From Quillaja saponaria (Eukaryota; Streptophyta; Magnoliopsida; Fabales; Quillajaceae): a stretch of 64,000 nucleotides of DNA. The stretch's first letter is position 1, and each line of letters opens with the position of its first letter. Below the pieces are notes generated by a model that saw only the letters and a list, made by a program, of their open reading frames with translations, was not told the origin of the DNA and ran no database searches. The position numbers and the translations under genes are program-made. Location: assembly GCA_029379385.1 (NCBI GenBank), contig CM055611.1, forward strand, positions 2,356,001 to 2,420,000, read 5' to 3'. Positions 1 through 12,169 of the stretch are shown here, piece by piece.

Positions 1-419
1 TATACAAGCTTTGTGAGCACAAAACTGTTTTATTAATTGAATTTTTGGTAGTCTTCAGGTCAAAATTGTTTAAGTTGTGGGCATTTCAGTTATTTTTCAT
101 ATTTTATTAATCATTTTAATATTTTGAAAAAATATTTAAAATTGAGAAGTGTAATTTACCACAGTACATGTTAGTGATCATGTTAGGTTTAGAGTTAGAC
201 AATTATTATTATTAACTTAATTTGTTGATTGAAAATATATGGACTGCATTTGATGGGTCCAAATTCTTATACGTTTTGCCTCTAGAAATTGAATGAATTA
301 GTATTAAGTACTAATTAAGGATATCATACATTAACATACTTACTTTTATTGATTCCAAGCACATTGCAATTATTCAGGTTTTGGAATCCTCAACTTCTCC
401 CATCACAAATGGCCATATT
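1..419. other. Intergenic, 3' flank of the BAHD gene
   Basis: AT-rich sequence downstream of the minus-strand BAHD gene. I see no open frame, RNA or clear repeat. It probably holds the 3' UTR and polyadenylation region of that gene, but no signal is distinctive. Confidence 0.4.
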
Positions 420-1762
420 CTAAGATAAGATGCTTGGATTCAAAGCAGCAAATGCAAGTAGCTCTTGGTCTTGCTCAAATAAGGCCATGTCTTGTTCACT
501 CAAATAAACCCAAGCCTCTATTCCATTACCATCTTTTGTATCCAACATGGTCACAATATTCTTGATGTGATATTGAGCATTAGCTGAACTCACCCATATT
601 GGCTTTCCCAATCCAAAGTCAGACTCATATAATGAAATTCTACACCAACTGGTGCTCATATACAAGTCTACTTTATCATACTCTTTGAACACATCACCCA
701 TCTCTTTGGACCCCTCTGAAATTACTAATGAAGCCTCATTCTTTTCAACCCATTTGGAAAAATCTTGAAAAAACTTTTCTTTCCCTTTTCTGAGTGCAAC
801 AACCAAGCTTTTCAACTCAATTTCCTCATCCTCCTCTGGCGCCCTTGCAACAATTACACTAGCAAGGTTCCCCATACAACTTCCATGCAATGTGGGTGTC
901 TTTGTTCTGCGGAAGTTCAGTGTTTGGGACAAGAAAGATGGTCTAGAAAACCCCAAGTTTAATCTTGAGGCTCTCGTTGCACACTTCCAAATGAGAGACG
1001 TCACAACTTCCACACGAGTTGTTTGTTGAATTGCCTCACTGGTGGTGAGTACCTTAAGAGCCTCAATCTTTGAAGCATTGAAAACAAACCTCTTTGAAAT
1101 GCACTTGTCTGTGTCAGGATTGTCATTATTAGAAGTCCCGTCCACAAATGGGATATCTCTAGATGGAAATAAGGATGCTGCAGCACTGAAATCCGGAGAC
1201 AAGATTTCGTCACACCCAAGAGCTGTTTTAGACCAATATTGTAAGAATGTGCTCAAAGTGAGTACATCAGCAACCTTGTGAGACATACGCAAACCAATAG
1301 CAACTCCACCACATTGGAAAAATTAGCTTGAACTAGCAGTAGACACCCTGTATCTTCTTCCTTGGATGCAATATTGTCAATAGGAAGTAATTCTGCTACA
1401 ACCTTTTCATCTGGTTGATGAAGAATGTCCAAAAGAATGCAATTGACTCGAGCTTCGACATAAGTAATGCCCTCATCATTGCATTCTACATAGAGATTGT
1501 CTTTGATTCTTCCTGCAAAAGAGTAGAAGTGTGTTAATGTTTTTGATAGTGAACTCTTTACCTGCAGGGAAATATCACTGGCCCTGGCTTCTAGATGGTC
1601 ATCACTGTCCTTGCTATTGGTGGAATAGAAGAGGACTAGTGGAATATAAACTGCAGGAGTCAATTGATCCAAGAGGGAGAGCTTTAGGTTCCTAAGGTGA
1701 GAAGGCGTTGGAGACAATGGTTTAACAATTTCTCTCCTCACAGTTTCAATCCTAATTGCCAT
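420..1762 (-). pseudogene. BAHD acyltransferase (vinorine synthase-like), frameshifted
   Basis: Acyl-CoA-dependent BAHD acyltransferase of the vinorine synthase-like clade. These cytosolic enzymes move an acyl group from CoA to alcohols or amines of specialised metabolites; the substrate cannot be told here. Seen: one intronless locus in two frames. The first (1762 down to 1253) starts MAIRIETVRREIV and has the family segments LDQL, HFYSFAGRI and VEARV. The second (from about 1300 to 420) holds the catalytic MSHKVADV (HxxxD) and the structural DFGLGKP (family DFGWG, Trp to Leu), ending in the usual EQDQELL block. The frames join if one base is restored in a run of five T (plus-strand A-run 1318-1322), which would give about 447 residues, the normal family length. 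A TATA-like TTTAAATA lies about 50 bp upstream of the start. Either a recent pseudogene or a homopolymer sequencing error; the rest of the frame is undamaged, which favours recency or artefact. Confidence 0.85.
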
Positions 1763-3110
1763 TCTCAGGGTTTTGTTTTTGATATCTGCGGCTACAGTTG
1801 GTTGGGGAAGTATTTAAAGACAAGCTTTGGATGCTAGTAAAATCTGTGGGATAACGTAAAGCATCTGCATTTTCCATTAATCAACTATACAAGGGAGTAA
1901 AAGGATAATAAAAATATCATTTCGTTTTTTTAAAAAATTATTTGACTTTTAAGATGAATTAAAAATAAATACTAAAAAAAATTAAAAACTTTAGAAAAAG
2001 TAGTCAATAATAAAAAATAAAAATAAAAAGTAAAAACTTAATGTATGTGATTGTGGTTTTAAAGAAATTAATCGTTTAAATAATGTCACCCATACAAAAT
2101 ACTAAAATTTAAAAGGTGATGTCCTTGATACTTTTATGTATTCACCAATCAGCTGAAGGACACGTCCTTGATACTTCTATGTAACCACCAATCGGTTTGA
2201 AATTACAATTGAATTTATTAAAATTTGAGGTTGAGCTGGCTCCAACTCTTTCTTATTTTATTTTTAATCGAATCCCGTTTTGCACGCGTATTTATTTTAT
2301 TCATTTTTAATTAATATTAATTATTTTCAGATCCATGCGTTGCACGAGTATCTATTATAAATACAAATTTAAAAACAAATATTTAAGATAACTTATTATT
2401 TATTGGCACTTTTACTTTTAATATTATACATTGTTATAAATTTATTTATTAAATAACAATTAATTTTATTTTCATATTTTTAATTTAATATTAATTTTAT
2501 AAGTAACCTGATTGTTAGGATCAATATTTGTAAGGACCCATTTTATTAAATGTTATAAATTTTATATTTTCTAAATTACCATCTTATTTTTTTCTTTCTT
2601 ATTTATCTTTCATTAAACTCTTTACTTGTTATTTTTATTTTTTATCAATCAGATTCCTTCTAATACTACAACTACTCATCTATCTTCTTATGAGTCCAAA
2701 TTATATATCTCTTTTTATTCCTAAGCTAGCTGTCAAGGAAAAAATGTGGTTTCCTGATATAGTATCAATCAGTTTAGAAATAAAAATATATTAGGTATAT
2801 ATCAAAAATATTATAAAAATGGTGTACAATCCTATAAACATATAAATATATGTAAAATATTATATAATACTTATTTAAGAGTGTTTTAATGTAAACAATA
2901 ATTAATTATACATGTTTGGAGATTTGATTTGTCTCATCACATAATTTATATATTGTTTTTACATGTTTAGTCTCAATCATTTATTAAATTATAAATAATG
3001 TAAACAATACATATTAAGTAAATCAAATAATACAGTTTAGAAATAATATTTATATTTAACTATATTTATTTCTTTATCATTTGACTAGCTTTCATATAAT
3101 AAATAAATTA

Positions 3111-3149
<39 letters not shown>

Positions 3150-3639
3150 CTTATAGTTTTTATACTAATAAAATTTGATTGTATAATTTTTAAATATAAT
3201 CTAATTTATATGACTGAATTGGTCATAATTAAGTATTAATATGTAAAAATAAAAAATAAAAAATCATTAGTTATAATTTTTTAATTGAAAAAAAAATTGA
3301 AAAACAAACATTTATACAGAAAAATAATTGAAATAAAATTTATTTCTTTTATAAATTAAAAACTACATATATAATGACAAACCAAGTCAAACAAATTAAG
3401 ATTTATATACAAAAGACAGTAGTAGTCCCACCATGAATTGTATTCTTTTTCTTTTTTATATTAATGGAGAAGAATTATTTATTTTTGAAATGGCTATGTT
3501 TAAATGTTGAAATAATAATAATTTAACAGTATCACATAAATCAATTGTTCCAAAAATAAAGTGAGTCAACCATATATATTTATCACATATTTATTGATAG
3601 TAAGATTTAATCCCGAGAGTTAGCACCTAATTATTTATA
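1763..3639. other. AT-rich intergenic, promoter side of the BAHD gene
   Basis: No gene seen. Around 2270-2350 there are two short stretches of the type TGCGTTGCACGAGTATCTA, a motif common at the ends of degraded plant transposons. The segment 2560-2760 resembles 17630-17810, so both are probably remnants of one dispersed repeat. An (AT)n microsatellite lies at about 3115-3142. Confidence 0.4.
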
Positions 3640-4460
3640 TTTTTTTTAAATTGAAATATAATATTTTGGGTAATTAATTTGATATACATTATAATTTTAT
3701 GATTTTTCATAGCAAACTTGTTTCACACTAACTTTTACACAACTAACACTAAGTGGAGTTAATAAAGTAATAATAAAATTCTATCTTTTTAAGAAGTTAG
3801 ATTGAACTTATATTTTAAGTTACACATTTGAATTAGTTCTCTCACTTCACGTAGATCTATAATATTATTTAATTTAATATTTTTAAAATATCATTACACT
3901 TTTTTTAATTTTTTTCACTTCCTGTAAATCTATAATACTATTCAATTTTATATTCTTAAAATGTCATTACACTCTTTATTTTTTTGATAAATTCTCATAT
4001 TTTGATGGCAAACCTTACAACACATTTCCATAACACATTTTGAGCTTGTAATGCATTGAATATGTTAGATTCTTATTTTTATATTGTGAATTTTTATTAT
4101 GTTAACAGTGTAGAAGTTACTATATCGACAAGTTAAAACGAAAGTGAAAACAGTGAAACATAGAGAGAGAAACTCAATTTTCAAACTGATGGATACACTC
4201 ATGAATATGGACAATTCCCTCACATGGAGTATATCACTAGACATGGCCATGGTCTACTGTACATCAACAAAACATGATGATAATAAAATAAAAAAAGAAA
4301 GAAAAAGATTCACATTGTTTAAGAGATAAGACGAGAGATTCAGATTTTAAGAGACAGAAAAGATAAAATTGTCCATATTGAAGAAGATGAAAAAATAACT
4401 AACAAACAAAAAGAAAAGTAAATACAATCTAATTTTTTTTTACTTTTACACATAAAACAT
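3640..4460. repeat. Segmental duplication, block 1 copy A
   Basis: About 3655-3720 and 4140-4460 are closely similar to 7420-7480 and 7690-7920 in the same order and orientation. Shared landmarks are a block around CATGGCCATGGTCTACT and a downstream purine-rich stretch with AAAACATGATGATAATAAAA. Copy A carries extra DNA that copy B lacks. Short frames here are not conserved in a coding manner. Confidence 0.6.
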
Positions 4461-5141
4461 GATCCGTTAATCTTTAAGGTCCATTTGAAAATTTGAAGGG
4501 AGACGAAAAGAGAAGAAAGTAAATTGAAGGAGATGAGAGGAGAGGAAAGTAGATAAAAAATGATATTTATTATTATTTGTTTATCTGGGAATTTATAAAC
4601 TAAAAAGAGAGAAGAAGAAATGATAAAGATATTTTTTTGTTAAGAAGTTGGAAGAAAATGTGAGGAGATGATATATTATTAAAAAAATTTAAGGATTATG
4701 CCATTAAAATATTTTTTTTAGATATTAGTAAGTATTAAATAGAAAAAAATAGAAGTATCTTAGTCCTAACATGCAAATATTATAATGTATTTAATTTTTT
4801 ATTTCCAAATTCTCACAATTTGGATAAATTAAAAAAAAATAAAAATTTGAAAGGATATGAAGAAATTTGGAGAGATACATGTACCTCTCCATCTCCTTTC
4901 TCTCATTCAACAAAAAAACTCTCAAAAGATGGTATGTACCCTCTCATCGCCTTTCCTTTTCTTCCATTCCCTTCCATCTAAAAAGATTCTTAATATTTTT
5001 GTCATGTACATATCAATTTTAAATAAAAATTATGTGGCATTTAAAAGACCCTCTGTCATTATTTCTTTTATGTATCCTCCTAATACTACAAATTATTTCA
5101 ATTATCAAGCACATGTCATTCTCTAAATTATTAAGAATTAT

Positions 5142-5530
5142 TTATAATATTGGAATCTACCCAAATTACAGCTTTCAATAAGAATTTAATACAATTAACT
5201 TCTCATTATAATTAATTCTAACTTTATCTTTTTATTTAATAGACAAAATTACTTCCAAGAACAATAAAATTTTGATTTAGGGTTAGGGTTAGGGTTAGGG
5301 TTAAAGTTAGGATGAGGTTAGGATTAGGGTGGGTTGGGTTAGGGTAAAAAATAAAAAGAAATTCAATAGGGTTTTAGCAAAAAAAAAAAAAAAGCCATTG
5401 GGGTATATTAATTAAAAAAGATAAAGTGATACTTGATTGTTATATTCTGATCATTAATTATAATTAGACGTTAATTGTATTAAATTTTTATTGAGAATTG
5501 TAATTTGGGTAGATTTCTAATATCATAATT
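5142..5530. mobile_element. Fold-back element with TTAGGG-type core
   Basis: Left arm (about 5142-5235) and right arm (about 5415-5530) are inverted copies: both contain TCTACCCAAATTACA, TTAATACAATTAAC and ACTTTATCTTTTT in mirrored order. Between them, 5276-5345 holds a run of TTAGGG hexamers followed by decayed variants, then an A-tract. This is the structure of a non-autonomous inverted-repeat transposon carrying an interstitial telomere-like tract. Target-site duplication is not clear. Confidence 0.6.
5276..5345 (+). repeat. Interstitial TTAGGG-type repeat tract
   Basis: About four consecutive TTAGGG hexamers and then degenerate units (TTAAAG, TTAGGATGAGG, TTAGGGTGGG). Most plants have TTTAGGG telomeres, so a hexameric TTAGGG tract is more likely element-derived than a relic of a chromosome end. 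Confidence 0.75.
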
Positions 5531-5689
5531 ATGAAATTAAAAGTCTATTCTTATTTGGGACAAATAAATAATTCATTTTAGCGTAAGTATTTTTCTCATA
5601 CTACCATCACTTTTTTTTTATTTAAAACTATCAATGATTAACTAAAAATATAAAAACAAGATATTGATTATTGCTCAATGAATAAAAAA

Positions 5690-5975
5690 CAAGTTAAGAG
5701 GAAAAAATTGAATTTGGTTAGGTGAACATGTGAGATAAAGCAGTTGTGGCTCTTTTTTGATTTATCTAAGTGAAAGAGACGTGTAATATTAAGGATAAAG
5801 AGATCATTTAAGGTGAGACAAAATAATAACTTATCTCAAATGAATTTTGCAAAATCAAATCTAACTTATTTGGTATGGAATTCAAAAATAAATAAAATAT
5901 GAATTTCAAATAATTTTTATTTAAATTTTACACTATTTTATTTGTTTCAAACATAAAAAGTGTAATATTCATTTC
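5690..5975 (+). repeat. Dispersed repeat, copy 1 (inverted partner at 40.6 kb)
   Basis: About 5690-5975 matches the reverse complement of about 40575-40850. Mirrored landmarks include the TTTATCTAA block, TCTAACTTATTTGGT and AAATTTTACACTATTTT. Similarity is good but interrupted by small gaps, as expected for two old insertions of one non-coding element. Confidence 0.5.
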
Positions 5976-6289
5976 ATAAACACTAGGAAGGGAGGATTTT
6001 TAATCACTAAACTAGTTATAACTAAAAATTCCATCTTGTAATACTATAATAAATTATACGTATAATTATATTTTTGGTTCCTAGAGTTAGAGTTGAATTT
6101 TACTACAATTTTGATTTAATCTTATTTATAAAACTATAAAATTATTCTAATTGGGTTTTTGTTTTCATTTTCTATTTAAATTAATTTTAACTAATTTAAT
6201 GTGAACAGATTGAAGTAAATAAAAAATTATACGGCTAATCTCACCTGTCTTGTTTATATAACATATTAAGCCAATAAAGAATTAATATC

Positions 6290-7080
6290 ATAGCTTAAAT
6301 TATGTGGTGAATCGGACCATTCAATGCACATGTTGTGGGACATGTCATTCTGTCAGTTATTCAATTTATTGGATGGATGTGAAATTTAAGCTTTGATACG
6401 GTACGCAATTCATTGTTTGCTCATGAAATGTGAATTATGGGGAAGTGTAGTTAAAGTGCAAATTGTGATATTACTAAATGCAACAATGACATGTAGTAAT
6501 TTAATTAATGTATAGGGTTTATTATTATTTTTGATAAAATGTATTTGGCTTATTTTACAAGTACAATTAAAGCTAAGTGTAGTAAACAATTGCTGCCATT
6601 CACTTTTCACTTTTCACTTTTTGTTAAGGAGTCCTCAATATAAATTTCTTATTCTCCTACTTACTGCTTGTAGCATCTTTTTAATTTTATTATTGAGATT
6701 AAGTTTCTTAATTAGCAATTCTAATAACAAAAGAGAATGGACAAAACCTATTATGATAATTTCCAATCCTACAAAAACAAGCATAGGATGTGGGACATGT
6801 CATTATCTTAGGATTTGAAGGATACTGTGGGGCACGAGGTATAATTGAGGTACCTAGTTCCCTTGTCTATAATTGAGGTAGCTAGCATTAAATTTGGAGT
6901 GTGTGGATTCCTTCCTTCTATCAAATCTATGGCCTTCTCTTTTGCAATTTTTGACTCTTCTCTAAGGCATCACACCTATCAGATCCATGCCTTTTTTCGA
7001 TTTTCCATACGCTTTGAATTGCAACTTCAAAACTTTCAGCTTTTCCTATTACTTTGTTTCATCGTGGATTTGATAATTGT
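6290..7080. repeat. Segmental duplication, block 2 copy A
   Basis: This block is repeated at 7965-8665 and continues at 9546-9745, where copy B is interrupted by an inserted element. Best conserved is 6890-7060, including the stretch around CGATTTTCCATACGCTTTG. Plus-strand frames with the phrase SSLRHHTYQ occur in both copies. A minus-strand frame with LKVLKLQFKAYGKSKKGM is also shared, though copy A has a stop in it. I do not recognise either translation; it may be a relic of an exon or part of a transposon. Confidence 0.6.
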
Positions 7081-7419
7081 TTGGGTTTAACAAATTTGTT
7101 AAATAATTACATGAATTTGAAGTCCGACAGACTTTTAACTGTGATAATATTTATCAGTATATTATTAATTCTCATTAGAGACATAATATTTCTCTCTCTA
7201 AAATATGCCTAATGTTTCTGTCTCTATAAGTTTTTGACTATTAAATATTATCACAGGCTAATCCATGAGAACTATTTTATTATTTATTTTTTTTCAAATA
7301 TTTCACTCCAAACAAATAATTGTGCAATCATAATTTCAATTTTAATTAAATTATTAGTTAAATGTATAATTAAAAATAATAAATAAATAACTTATGCTTT
7401 TGGTAAAAGAAGTTTTAGA

Positions 7420-7925
7420 AATATAATATATTTTGTGTAATTAATTGATATACATTATAATTTTGTAATTTTACAAAAAAAAAAAAAAAAAAATTTCTAT
7501 CTTTAGCTTTGGGATGTTTATGGCTTTTAGAAACTAATGCTTGTTTTCGTTGTCCAATTGAACCCACTGGTTACAACACATTTTCATAACCCAATCTGTT
7601 TTGGATTTTCGGGATAGTCAAAAATTTTGTTGAGAGTGGATATTTTCAAAGTGGATGCTCGTTTAGCCTCTTCGAGCTCTGCAAACATGGAGTCAAGGGT
7701 ATACAACTGTACATACCACGAGATGTGGCCATGGTCTACTATATATGAATAAAACATGATGATAATAAAAAAAAAAATCAGATTTTTTTAGAGAGAAAAG
7801 ATAAAACTGTCCGTACTGAAGAAGATGAAAAAAATAAGAAACAGACAAAAAGAAAAGTAAATGCAATTAATTTTTATTTTTTTTTACCATTGCATTGCAT
7901 GTAAAACATGACCCCGTTCACCAAT
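7420..7925. repeat. Segmental duplication, block 1 copy B
   Basis: Second copy of the sequence seen at 3640-4460, shortened and with an inserted A-tract near 7475-7491. It has the same order of landmarks (ATTGATATACATTATAATTTT, then the CATGGTCTACT block, then the AAAAGAAAAGTAAATGCAAT block). Confidence 0.55.
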
Positions 7926-7964
7926 AGTAATATAATACTATTGTCAGTGTACGTATCAATTTTA

Positions 7965-8665
7965 TTAAAAAAATTATGAACATGACCCTATCTGTCATCG
8001 CTATTTTTATGTATAGCACATGTGATCTTTTGAATTATTCAATTGATTTGATAGATGTAAAATTCTACATCATTCAATACACATGTTCTGAGATATATTT
8101 TATTCTCTTATTGTATATATGTGAAACGTTAATTTTGGATTATTCTCTTATTGTATGTATGTGAAACGTTAATTTTGGAGAAGTGTATGTAAAGTCCAAA
8201 TTGTAATATTGACTAAATATAATAGTAATATGTGATAGTTCAATTAATGTATTTGATTTTATTTAAAAAAATATATATTTGGCTTATTTTTACAAGTGTA
8301 TGCTGAGTATATTAAACAATTGTTACCTTTTAGTTTTGGCTAAGAAGTACTCAATATAAATTTCTTATTCTCTCATTTTAATATATTTTTAATTTTATTA
8401 TTGATATTGTGTTTCTTAATTAACAATTCTAATAACAAAATGAGAAGGGACAAAACCTGTTATGACAATTTTCAATCCTACAAAAATAAGCATATATAGG
8501 ATGTGGGACATGTCATTCTCCTAGGATTTGGTGGATGTTGTGGGGCACGTTGTATAATTGACGTAGCTAGTGCACATGTTGTAGGGCATCAGATATAATT
8601 GAGGTTGCTAGTGCACTTGTTGTAGGGCATCAGAATAATTGAGGTAGCTAGCCTTTAATTTGGAG
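7965..8665. repeat. Segmental duplication, block 2 copy B (left part)
   Basis: Homologous to 6290-6899. It has two local amplifications absent from copy A. One is a 40-bp direct duplication at 8100-8179 containing GTGAAACGTTAATTTTGGA. The other is a short repeated unit at 8540-8650 (AATTGAGGTAGCTAG with the TTGTAGGGCATCAG spacer). Confidence 0.65.
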
Positions 8666-9545
8666 GGAATTTTGGATAGAAGAATTTAATTTTTAATGTT
8701 TTGATTAATATGGTAAATTTTATATTTAAATAGTTAAACTAGCATAATTTTTGAAACCGAATTTTAAAAGTTTGATTTCTATCTCTACGTTACTAGATCA
8801 CGGGCTCATCACTACAAGCTCACCCTTAAAAAAATTGAAACATAATTTTTAAAATTCTATTTTAGGTCATATATTTTAAATTAAAAAAATATTATATAAA
8901 TTTAAAGATTATCTACACTTTTAAATTCAAAAAATTTCATAAATTTCAAAATTTTAACATATCATACACTATAATAAAAAAAATATCATACACTATCAAT
9001 TAAAAATTATTATACATTTTAAAATTTAAAAATATCATATTCTATAATTAAAAAACTATCATATACTACAAAAATTATTATAGTTTTTTGTATTGTAGTG
9101 TATGATATATTTATATTTTAAAATGTATGATAAATTTTAAATTTAAAGTATATAATAATTTTTAAATTTTAGTGTATGATAATTTTAAATTTTAAAATGT
9201 ATGATATTTTTTATATTTAGAGTTTATGATAGTTTTTAAATTTATAATAAATGATATTTTTAAAATTTAAAATGTATAATAATTTTTAAATTTATACTAC
9301 TTGATATGTTAAAATTTTAAAATTTATGATATTTTTTAAATTTAAAAGTGTAGATAATTTTTAAATTTAAAATCTATGGCCTAAAACTGAATTTTAATAT
9401 TTTTGCAAGAGTAAGCTTGTGGGCGTGATATGGAGCTAAAAATCTGATTTTCATAATTTAATTTCTAGAGTTATTCTATTTTAACTATTAAAATAGAAAA
9501 CTTACCATATTAGTAAAAATATTAAAAACTGGAGTCCAAAATTCC
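8666..9545. mobile_element. Mutator-like fold-back MITE inserted in duplicated DNA
   Basis: An 880-bp element with terminal inverted repeats beginning GGAATTTTGGA; the match continues imperfectly inward through TAATATGGTAA and on for about 350 bp on each side, so the element is almost entirely palindromic. It is flanked by a perfect 10-bp direct repeat TAATTTGGAG (8656-8665 and 9546-9555). The sister copy at 6890-6910 runs straight through this site without the insert, giving the empty site. A 9-10-bp target duplication with long inverted repeats fits the Mutator superfamily. No coding capacity; it must have been moved by an autonomous relative. Confidence 0.8.
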
Positions 9546-9745
9546 TAATTTGGAGTGTGTGGCTTCCTTCCTTTCAATTTCTCAAAAATTTGGATTTGGT
9601 GGATTTGGTCTATCAAATCCGTAGCTTTTTCTTATGCAATTTTGGACTCTTCTCTCAGGCATCACACCTATCAGAACCATGCCTTTTTTCGATTTTCCAT
9701 ACGCTTTGAATTGCAACTTCAAAACTTTCAGCTTTTTATATTATT
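9546..9745. repeat. Segmental duplication, block 2 copy B (right part)
   Basis: Continues the homology to 6891-7060 after the inserted element. It also contains a small insertion after TCCTTCCTTTC relative to copy A. The segment around CGATTTTCCATACGCTTTG is nearly identical to copy A. Confidence 0.6.
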
Positions 9746-10614
9746 TGATTCCCATGGAAATTTGCTTTTGGCACATAAACTAGCCATATCTTAGATTTTT
9801 TTAGTTTAGAGTTTAGAATTAATTTTAATTTCAGTTTTTTTTAAGTATATGTTTTTATTTTAATTATGCCAAATTTTTTTTAGATTTTTTAACTCGTCAA
9901 TTTTATATTGACCTATTATGCCATGTAAGTCAAATACATTCACATTTATCAAAGTTAATTTGTAAAAATGAACCCGAATTGGTTCAATTTTATAATTTTT
10001 GTAATCCAATTGCAATAGAATAAATGAGAAAGATCAAAGTAGAATTCGACTATAACGTAAGATTGAAGCATAATTTATCTTATAATATTATTTAAAAATT
10101 CAAATTTGAAATATTTTTGTAAAAATTATTATTATATGTCAGAGAGTTCAAGATGTCCGAGTTACACAGCCATTATTGGTGAATTTATAAATAGAGAAGA
10201 AAGCATGGGCTTTAACGTTTCGTTCTTGGGCAAAACTGAATAAGCCGATAGGGCTTAATATTTGGGCTCATATTCAAGATTAACAGCACAGCTACGCTTT
10301 TTGGTCCATCAGTCATATAAATTCCAATGCCATATCATTAGTTAGTTGTTAAAGTCTCAAGGTCAGTTAATTTTTTTAATTATCCAAATTATTTTTAGAG
10401 CTCGCTCAAATATTAAACGAACTCAAATTTTATAAAACTCACTTCTTAAATTTCTTTAAGCAACTCGTTTAACAAATATTATTAATATTTTATATTAATT
10501 TATAATATATATATATATATATATATTTACGCCAAAGAAATAATATATATAAGAAAAAAGAGAGTATATTTTCATATAATTTTAACTAAAATGGTCATAT
10601 TCATAACCACTAAG
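9746..10614. other. AT-rich intergenic
   Basis: No gene, RNA or convincing repeat seen, apart from an (AT)n tract at about 10504-10526. Confidence 0.35.
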
Positions 10615-11280
10615 TAGGTTCCTTTCTATTTTCTATGTATATATACCGGGAAGTGAAATTGTCATATATTATTTGGTTAGTTTCATTTTAATTGTGCATG
10701 TTTATATAATTCGAACTAAAATTGTTACATACTTAGTTAATTATCTTTCAATTTTGTAATATATTATATAATTCAACAATAACTTGATAGATACTCAATT
10801 GATTTCCTTTCAATCTTACATGCATGTAATTTGAACATAAATCAACTGATTTTTTTTTAAAGTTTTGTATGTTTATATAATTTGAACTGAAATCATCAAA
10901 TATTATGTTTGAATTCCTTTCAATTATTCATTTTATATAATTTGAAATGAAATCGCAAAATGCTTGGTCAATATATAATTCACATATATAACCAGATGTT
11001 CAAAGAATTTCCTTTCAAGTTTGCTTGTATATATAATATAAACATAAATTGCCAGTCAAATAGCCAATTTAATTTAATTTTGCATGTATGTTATACTCAA
11101 CCAACTTCCTCTCTATATATATATTTGATCATAAGCCGCCATATACTCAACCATTTTCCTTTCAAGTTTGCATGTATATATAATATGAACATAAATCGTC
11201 CTTTGCATAGCCAACTTCAATTCAATTTTGCATCTATGGATAATTTCAACATAAATTCGTAAATAAGCAAATTCCTTAGT
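10615..11280. repeat. Degenerate minisatellite, unit about 60 bp
   Basis: Roughly ten to eleven imperfect units in direct orientation. The unit consensus is approximately a TTCCTTTCAATTTTGCATGT block, a TATATAATTTGAAC block, then ATAAATCGTCA and TACTCAACCAA. Units near 11160-11220 and 11007-11065 are the most alike. The open frame across part of the array only reflects lack of stops in the repeated unit. Confidence 0.7.
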
Positions 11281-12169
11281 CCACTTTTTAAATTTTTTTT
11301 TCTAATTAGTCATTTCTCTTGATATTGTTGTAAATGCATATAAATTAATATAAAACATGGTGAATAAACGAGTTAAAAAAATAAAACAAAAGCTTAGTGG
11401 ATCTAGTTGACAAAACCGAGATCCATAAATTCAAATTGTGACAAAGATCTGACAAATTAGCTGAAGTGTTGATAATTAAGATAATGTTGTCTTACCTCAA
11501 CATTACGACCATAAATAAATGAATATATCAAAATGAGTAAAGGCTAGGTGTTGATAATTTAGAGTAACAGGTATGATATTATTGATATACTCTATATAAA
11601 AATAGTATCTTGCTTGGTTGTGTGTGACTGTTATTTACACGCTTCCCTGAGATCCACATACGACAATAAGAAAGGAAGCTTCGTAGAGGTTTCCCTGGTT
11701 GGACCTTTTACCTTTGGGTGAGTTTTTGAGGCTTTAATAAATCAATCCCATCTTCACAATCCACAAGCTATGCTTTCCTCTACAGCTATCCTTCCTTTAG
11801 TTGGTGTTCACATGCAACGCGTTAGAAATTTGGTATGACCCACTTACTTGCAAAATCACATCCTAATAACATGATCACAGACATCAATCTTATTATTATC
11901 TTAATCTAAAGCAACAGATTGGGATGGCTTAGTTGTTCCTGATGCAACCTGAACGGCTCTGATTCAAGTAAACCAGAAAAGTGAGAACATACGTGTACAG
12001 AGAACCATAGATAGATATTTTCCTCTGCGCCGAATTTGATTTGTTCTCCCTGTAAGAATCTTTTTTGCGTTTTATCTATTTTTTAACGCTCACACACAAA
12101 ACTTGTTCTTGTGCTTTGTTCTTTACTTGTATCAGTAAACAGAGCACTAGAAACATCTGGAGAATAACA
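11281..12169 (+). other. Upstream region and 5' leader of the USP gene
   Basis: GC content rises toward the gene. The stretch 12000-12169 is a pyrimidine-rich leader likely to be the 5' UTR. No unique promoter element stands out, and no other gene is seen. Confidence 0.35.

Noticed and set aside
5276..5345. Relic of an ancient chromosome end
   Set aside because: The tract sits in the centre of an inverted-repeat element and has TTAGGG, not the usual plant TTTAGGG, so a transposon origin is simpler.
6845..7090. Short plus frame in the duplicated block as a gene
   Set aside because: A similar phrase appears in the sister copy at 9555, but frames on both strands are conserved equally, so DNA similarity rather than coding selection explains it.
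10960..11262. 100-codon plus frame
   Set aside because: Falls inside the 60-bp minisatellite; the lack of stops reflects the repeated unit.
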